Below are positions 60,564-64,000 of a stretch of DNA of 64,000 nt, in pieces (position 1 is the stretch's first letter; each line of letters starts with the position of its first letter). The notes beneath the pieces were generated by a model that saw only the letters and a list, made by a program, of their open reading frames with translations, did not search any database and had not been told where the DNA came from. Where the stretch lies: NCBI RefSeq assembly GCF_000372465.1, contig NZ_AQUZ01000004.1:63202-127201 (forward strand), given 5' to 3'. The DNA comes from Kribbella catacumbae DSM 19601 (lineage in GTDB: Bacteria > Actinomycetota > Actinomycetes > Propionibacteriales > Kribbellaceae). The position numbers and the translations under genes were made by a program.

Positions 60564-61087
60564 TTCGTCAGCGCGGAGTCCAACGCTGCTTCCTCCGCGC
60601 GGATCCGGATCGTCAGCAGCGGGATGTTCAGCAGCAGGAACACCGCCGCCGTCACCCACGCCGTATGCACCAGCGGCAACGCGATCCCCTCCGCCACCAC
60701 CGCGACGTAGTTCGGATGCCGGATCCACTGATAGGGGCCCTTAGCAACTAGCTTCAACCCCGGTACGACGATCACCCGGGTGTTCCACTGATGCCCGAGC
60801 ACGCTGATGCACCACCAGCGCAACCCCTGCGCCAGCAACACGACGGCGAACATCGACCACCCGAGCGCCGGGATGAACGGCCGGTCGGCCACGATCGCCT
60901 CGACCAGACAGCCAGCCAGGAACCCGGTGTGCAGCACCACCATGAACGGGTAGTGCCCCTTGCCGGACTCCACCCCGCCCTGCTTGAAGCTCCAAGCCGC
61001 GTTGCGCAGCGAGACGACCAGTTCGGCCACGCGCTCGAGCCCGACGACCAGGACCAGGACGACGTACCACCACAACGACGAATCCAT
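60560..61087 (-). CDS. Isoprenylcysteine carboxyl methyltransferase family protein (SrsB-like)
   Basis: A protein of 175 aa with four to five hydrophobic helices. The ICMT signature near residue 115-140 reads KGPYQWIRHPNYVAVVAEGI, and the SAM-binding helix ends with LTIRIRAEEAAL. In the srs cluster the homologue methylates the phenol oxygen of alkylresorcinols. ATG 61087 shares a base with the PKS stop (TGATG); its own stop overlaps the flavoprotein start. Confidence 0.92.
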   Translation of the reverse strand: MDSSLWWYVVLVLVVGLERVAELVVSLRNAAWSFKQGGVESGKGHYPFMVVLHTGFLAGCLVEAIVADRPFIPALGWSMFAVVLLAQGLRWWCISVLGHQWNTRVIVVPGLKLVAKGPYQWIRHPNYVAVVAEGIALPLVHTAWVTAAVFLLLNIPLLTIRIRAEEAALDSALTK

Positions 61088-62133
61088 CACCACTCCAGGA
61101 GTACGAGCTCGGAACAGAAACCTGGGCCCATCGCGAGCAACACGCCCATCCCCGAAGGATCCAGGCGCAGGGTGTCACCGAGCACGTGCAGTACCGACGA
61201 GGACGACAAGTTGCCGACGGCGTCGAGTGATCGCCAGGTCAGTTCGAGCGCGCCCGGTCTCAGGTCCAGCGTCTCCGCGACGGCCTCGAGCACCTTCGGC
61301 CCACCCGGGTGACTCACCCAAGTACCGATCTCCGGAACAGTCAGGCCATGCTCCGCGAGGAACGCCGTGACGTCGCCGCCGAGATACTGCCGAACCACCT
61401 GCGGTACGTCGGCACCGAGCACGATCCGGAATCCGCCGGATCCGACGTCCCACCCCATCACCCGCTCCGAGTCGGGATAGAGCCGCGAACGCGTCGCCAC
61501 CACAGACGGCCCCGAGGCCGCGGGATGCTCCGACCCCGTCAGTACTACGGCCGCCGCGCCATCGCCGAAGAGCGCGCCGCCCACCAAGTTCGGCAGCGAC
61601 GAGTCATCACGCTGAAGCGTCAGCGAGCACAACTCAACCGACAGCAACACCGCCACATGCGTTGGCCACGCCTTGAGATAGTCGTGCAGCCGCGCGATCC
61701 CCGCCGCTCCGCCGACACATCCCAACCCGAACAGCGGCAGCCGCTTGACGTCTTCACGCAAGCCGAGCCGTACTGCGACACGCGCGTCGATCGACGGCGC
61801 GGCCACCCCGGTCACCGTGGTGAACATCAGGATGTCGACGTCATCCACAGTTAGCCCGGCAGCAGCCAACGCACCCGAGACAGCCTCGGCCCCCAGGTCG
61901 ACCGCCACCGAGATCCACGCGTCATTGGCCTCGCCGAAATCCTTCAGTACGCCGTACCGCTCCAAGGGCAGCGCGAGATGCCGGTGGGACACGCCCGCGT
62001 TCGCGTGCAGCCGGCGGAGCAGCCCGACGCCCTTGCCGTCGGGCAGACAGATCTCGGCGAAGGCCTCGGTCAACTCGTGCTGCGGATAGCGGTGGGGCGG
62101 CAACGCCGCCTGCACCGAGGCAATCCGCGTCAT
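61087..62133 (-). CDS. Type III polyketide synthase (SrsA/alkylresorcinol synthase-like)
   Basis: A protein of 348 aa with the chalcone-synthase fold. Catalytic Cys is in [13 protein letters not shown] at about residue 137, His in [13 protein letters not shown] at about 274 and Asn in [13 protein letters not shown] at about 307. It probably extends a long-chain acyl starter with malonyl-CoA to an alkylresorcinol or alkylpyrone. It heads an overlapping three-gene operon. The plus-strand UbiA gene starts only 27 nt away in the opposite direction, so the promoters must overlap. Confidence 0.94.
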   Translation of the reverse strand: MTRIASVQAALPPHRYPQHELTEAFAEICLPDGKGVGLLRRLHANAGVSHRHLALPLERYGVLKDFGEANDAWISVAVDLGAEAVSGALAAAGLTVDDVDILMFTTVTGVAAPSIDARVAVRLGLREDVKRLPLFGLGCVGGAAGIARLHDYLKAWPTHVAVLLSVELCSLTLQRDDSSLPNLVGGALFGDGAAAVVLTGSEHPAASGPSVVATRSRLYPDSERVMGWDVGSGGFRIVLGADVPQVVRQYLGGDVTAFLAEHGLTVPEIGTWVSHPGGPKVLEAVAETLDLRPGALELTWRSLDAVGNLSSSSVLHVLGDTLRLDPSGMGVLLAMGPGFCSELVLLEW

Positions 62134-62160
62134 CGTGGCATCGTTGGGTCGGTGACCCGG

Positions 62161-62979
62161 ATGCGAGCCGTGCTGAGACCAGTGCGCGGGCTGGCGATGG
62201 CGAGCCATCCCGGGCCGACCGTTGCCGTCACCACCCTGGTCACTGTCGTCGCGTGGTCGGCGGGCCGAGACCTCGCCGGATGCTTGTCTGTCGCCGCAGC
62301 AATCCTCACCGGCCACCTCTCGATCGGCTGGAGCAATGACGCGATTGACGCAACTCGCGACACCAGTGTCCACCGAAACGACAAACCAATCGTCCTCGGA
62401 CTGGTGAGTCGCCGGACGTTGTGGATCGGCGCGACCCTGATGCTGGTTGCCTGCGTCCCCCTGTCGCTGGCCAGCGGCTGGCTCGCCGGCCTCGCACATC
62501 TCGTCGGCGTGGCGGCCGCGTGGGGGTACAACCTGCGGCTCAAATCGACCCGGATCTCGTGGCTCCCGTACGCCGTGGCGTTCGGGCTGCTGCCGTCTTT
62601 CGTCACGCTCGGCACTTCGGGCACGTGGGCGCCATGGTGGGCGTCAGCCGCGACGGCGTTGCTCGGCGTCGGCGCGCACCTGGCGAACGTAGTACCGGAT
62701 CTTGCCGATGATCTGGCGACCGGAGTCGAGGGCTGGCCGCAACGCCTCGGCCGACTAGCCCGGTACGCCGCTCCGCTGCCGCTCGCCACAGCAACCGCGT
62801 TGCTGGTGGTCGCCCCACCCGGCCCGGTCGGCGCAATCGGCTGGGCCACCCTGGCGGTGGTCGCAGTACTGCTGGTGGTGATCGTGGCCTGGAGAAATGC
62901 GCCGTTCCTCCTGACGATCGCGGTCGCCGCGGTGAGCATCGTTGCCCTGGTACTACACGGTGACGCCCTCACGAGCTAG
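62161..62979 (+). CDS. UbiA-family prenyltransferase
   Basis: A protein of 272 aa with seven or more membrane helices. The first Asp-rich motif NDAIDATRD (about residues 59-67) is the UbiA NDxxDxxxD site; the second is DLADDLATG (around 180-188). It transfers a prenyl group from a diphosphate to an acceptor, perhaps the phenolic product of the divergent PKS operon, which is inference. ATG 62161 is used; an in-frame GTG at 62152 is the alternative. Its stop overlaps the LysR stop tail to tail. Confidence 0.88.
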   Translation: MRAVLRPVRGLAMASHPGPTVAVTTLVTVVAWSAGRDLAGCLSVAAAILTGHLSIGWSNDAIDATRDTSVHRNDKPIVLGLVSRRTLWIGATLMLVACVPLSLASGWLAGLAHLVGVAAAWGYNLRLKSTRISWLPYAVAFGLLPSFVTLGTSGTWAPWWASAATALLGVGAHLANVVPDLADDLATGVEGWPQRLGRLARYAAPLPLATATALLVVAPPGPVGAIGWATLAVVAVLLVVIVAWRNAPFLLTIAVAAVSIVALVLHGDALTS

Positions 62980-63851
62980 TCGGCTGGTTTGAGAGGGGCG
63001 TTGCTGCCGAGGATGGCCGCTGTCAGCGCTTCGGCGGGCTCTTTGGCGGCTCGGGGGTTGGTGATGAGGACCAGGTCGATGGCGGGCAGCTCTGGAAGGC
63101 CGGCGCTGGGCGGCGGTTCGACCAGGTCAGCGGGCATGAGCGATCGGGCAAAGATGGCTATCCCCAGGCCGGCGCGCACGGCGGCGAGGACGCCGTTGAC
63201 GCCGCGGACTATGCAGGTGATCCGGCACGAGCGGCCGGCCTGTTCGAGGGTCTGGACGCCGAGGGAGCGGCTGATGCTTGGCGCCTGGTAGGCGACCAGG
63301 GGCACGTGTCCGTCCGGCGCGATCCGCGTGCCCGCGATTCCGGCCCACACGAGCGGGTCTCGGCGTACCAGCCGGCCGTTGGGCTCGTAGCCGCCGCCGA
63401 GGCTGTGCTTGACGTAGGCGAGGTCGAGGTGGCCGGACTCGACCCGGCGGAGCAGATTGGGGCTCTGCGCAACGGTCAGCTCGAGATCGATCCGCGGGTA
63501 GAGCTGCCGGAAATCCCGCAGGATCCGCGGCAGCGGCGTCAGCGCGAGGTCGTCGGTGACGCCGAACCGCAGCCGCCCACGCAGCTCAGACCCGGTGAAG
63601 TACCCCGCCGCCTCCTCGTGCGCGGCGAGGATCGTCCGCGCGAACCCGGCCATCGCCTCGCCGTCGGCGGTCAGCGTGACGGTGCGCGTGTCGCGCACGA
63701 ACAGCGGCCGCCCGATCGCCGTCTCGAGTTTACGAACATGCTGGCTGACCGTTGGTTGCCGGATGCCCAGACGTTCCGCGGCCTGGGTAAAGCTCAGCGA
63801 CTGCGCCACCGCCAGGAACGTGCGCAACTGGTCCGGATCGTAGGCCACCAT
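62976..63851 (-). CDS. LysR-family transcriptional regulator
   Basis: A protein of 291 aa. The N-terminal winged helix is FTQAAERLGIRQPTVSQHVR, with KLETAIGRPLFVRDTRTVTL typical of LysR. The C-terminal part is the periplasmic-binding effector fold (LRFGVTDDLALTPLPRILRD, then GVLAAVRAGLGIAIF). Two GTG codons flank the ATG at 63851; the GTG at 63848 has better spacing to GAGGAG, so the start is unsure by one or two codons. It is divergent from the gene at the right edge, its likely target. Confidence 0.92.
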   Translation of the reverse strand: MVAYDPDQLRTFLAVAQSLSFTQAAERLGIRQPTVSQHVRKLETAIGRPLFVRDTRTVTLTADGEAMAGFARTILAAHEEAAGYFTGSELRGRLRFGVTDDLALTPLPRILRDFRQLYPRIDLELTVAQSPNLLRRVESGHLDLAYVKHSLGGGYEPNGRLVRRDPLVWAGIAGTRIAPDGHVPLVAYQAPSISRSLGVQTLEQAGRSCRITCIVRGVNGVLAAVRAGLGIAIFARSLMPADLVEPPPSAGLPELPAIDLVLITNPRAAKEPAEALTAAILGSNAPLKPAD

Positions 63852-63872
63852 CACTCCTCAGGTACCGAGGTC

Positions 63873-63887
63873 ATTGCGGTACGCAAT
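63873..63887. promoter_or_regulatory. LysR-type operator (T-N11-A)
   Basis: ATTGCGGTACGCAAT is a 15-bp inverted repeat (5-bp arms) of the T-N11-A type preferred by LysR proteins, 22 nt upstream of the LysR start and 57 nt from the divergent start. Confidence 0.7.
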
Positions 63888-63943
63888 AAGACTAATAGGA
63901 GTAATTCGCTGTCAGAATCCAGGTCCAAACCACGAGGATGGAG

Positions 63944-64000
63944 GTGACCGCCCCTGACAAGCCCACTTCCGTAGGGATGACTCTTGACCACCCGGGCCAC
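63944..64000 (+). CDS. 5' end of an unidentified gene, cut by the window edge
   Basis: Only about 19 codons are visible (TAPDKPTSVGMTLDHPGH). The start may be the GTG at 63944 or the in-frame ATG at 63938, both next to GAGGATGGAG. No family can be named. Its divergence from a LysR gene across a T-N11-A palindrome suggests LysR-controlled expression. Confidence 0.5.
   Translation, partial: MTAPDKPTSVGMTLDHPGH

Noticed and set aside
61087..62133. A second FabH (KAS III)
   Set aside because: The [17 protein letters not shown] and GNLSSS motifs and the srs-like partners fit type III PKS better.

Overview
The window is high-GC actinobacterial DNA. It carries GTG starts, a FasR-type regulator next to a mycobacterial-style fatty acid synthase II operon, a DUF3145 gene beside that operon, a CebR-type cellobiose locus, a TcpC/D/E-F-H type IV secretion-like operon and an srsABC-like phenolic lipid operon. 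The very frequent GTACGGCGTACC-like words and the gene set resemble Kribbella or a related Nocardioidales/Propionibacteriales genus. That placement is inference from memory of such genomes, not a database result.

Layout. 1-5.7 kb: end of a flavin monooxygenase, a TPR-LuxR regulator, a small membrane protein, a coupled PHP-domain protein and pirin pair, and a TetR regulator. 5.8-13.3 kb: fasR, fabD (with an unusual C-terminal biotinyl-like domain), fabH, acpP, fabF and accD, then DUF3145 on the other strand. 13.4-21.3 kb: a cellobiose-type ABC transporter (binding protein, two permeases, LacI/CebR regulator, all overlapping), divergent from a secreted CBM4-GH9-GH6 cellulase, with three CebR-like operators in the shared promoter region. 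21.3-25.9 kb: moxR-DUF58-VWA operon, a membrane protein with a kinase N-lobe relic, and a small membrane protein. 26-33.2 kb: secreted or metabolic genes on the minus strand (beta-helix protein with FIMAH tail, aldo-keto reductase, LamG relic, Tat-exported lactonase-type propeller, S15-type hydrolase, short-chain dehydrogenase). 33.3-36.0 kb: a two-gene, markedly lower-GC island encoding an ORC/CDC6-like P-loop ATPase with zinc ribbon and helix-hairpin-helix plus a HEPN-type protein, translationally coupled. This is the best candidate for an undescribed, probably defensive system. 36-41.7 kb: M36/M4-like metalloprotease, TetR/Baeyer-Villiger-type monooxygenase pair, a frameshifted dehydrogenase and a winged-helix protein. 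41.7-54 kb: a minus-strand type IV secretion operon with TcpC, TcpD, TcpE, VirB4, VirB6, VirB8-like, peptidoglycan hydrolase, M48 peptidase and coupling ATPase, but no relaxase or integrase in view. 54.5-59.5 kb: aldo-keto reductase, thioredoxin, a D-amino-acid-dehydrogenase-like oxidase divergent from a PucR regulator. 59.5-63 kb: phenolic lipid genes (type III PKS, methyltransferase, flavoprotein) divergent from a UbiA-like prenyltransferase. 63-64 kb: LysR regulator divergent from a gene cut by the window edge.

Non-coding structure is rich. Long inverted repeats lie flush with stop codons (5.0, 12.5 and 25.5 kb; the latter two share their arm sequence). There is a 19-bp tandem array at 21.2 kb, a 36-37-nt repeat set at 56.2 kb, and three hairpins at 59.4 kb with an identical 11-nt loop but compensatory stem changes. 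Two likely frameshifts are visible (a dehydrogenase at 39.9 kb and virB4 at 49.1 kb). All coordinates were read by eye, so starts are the least certain part.
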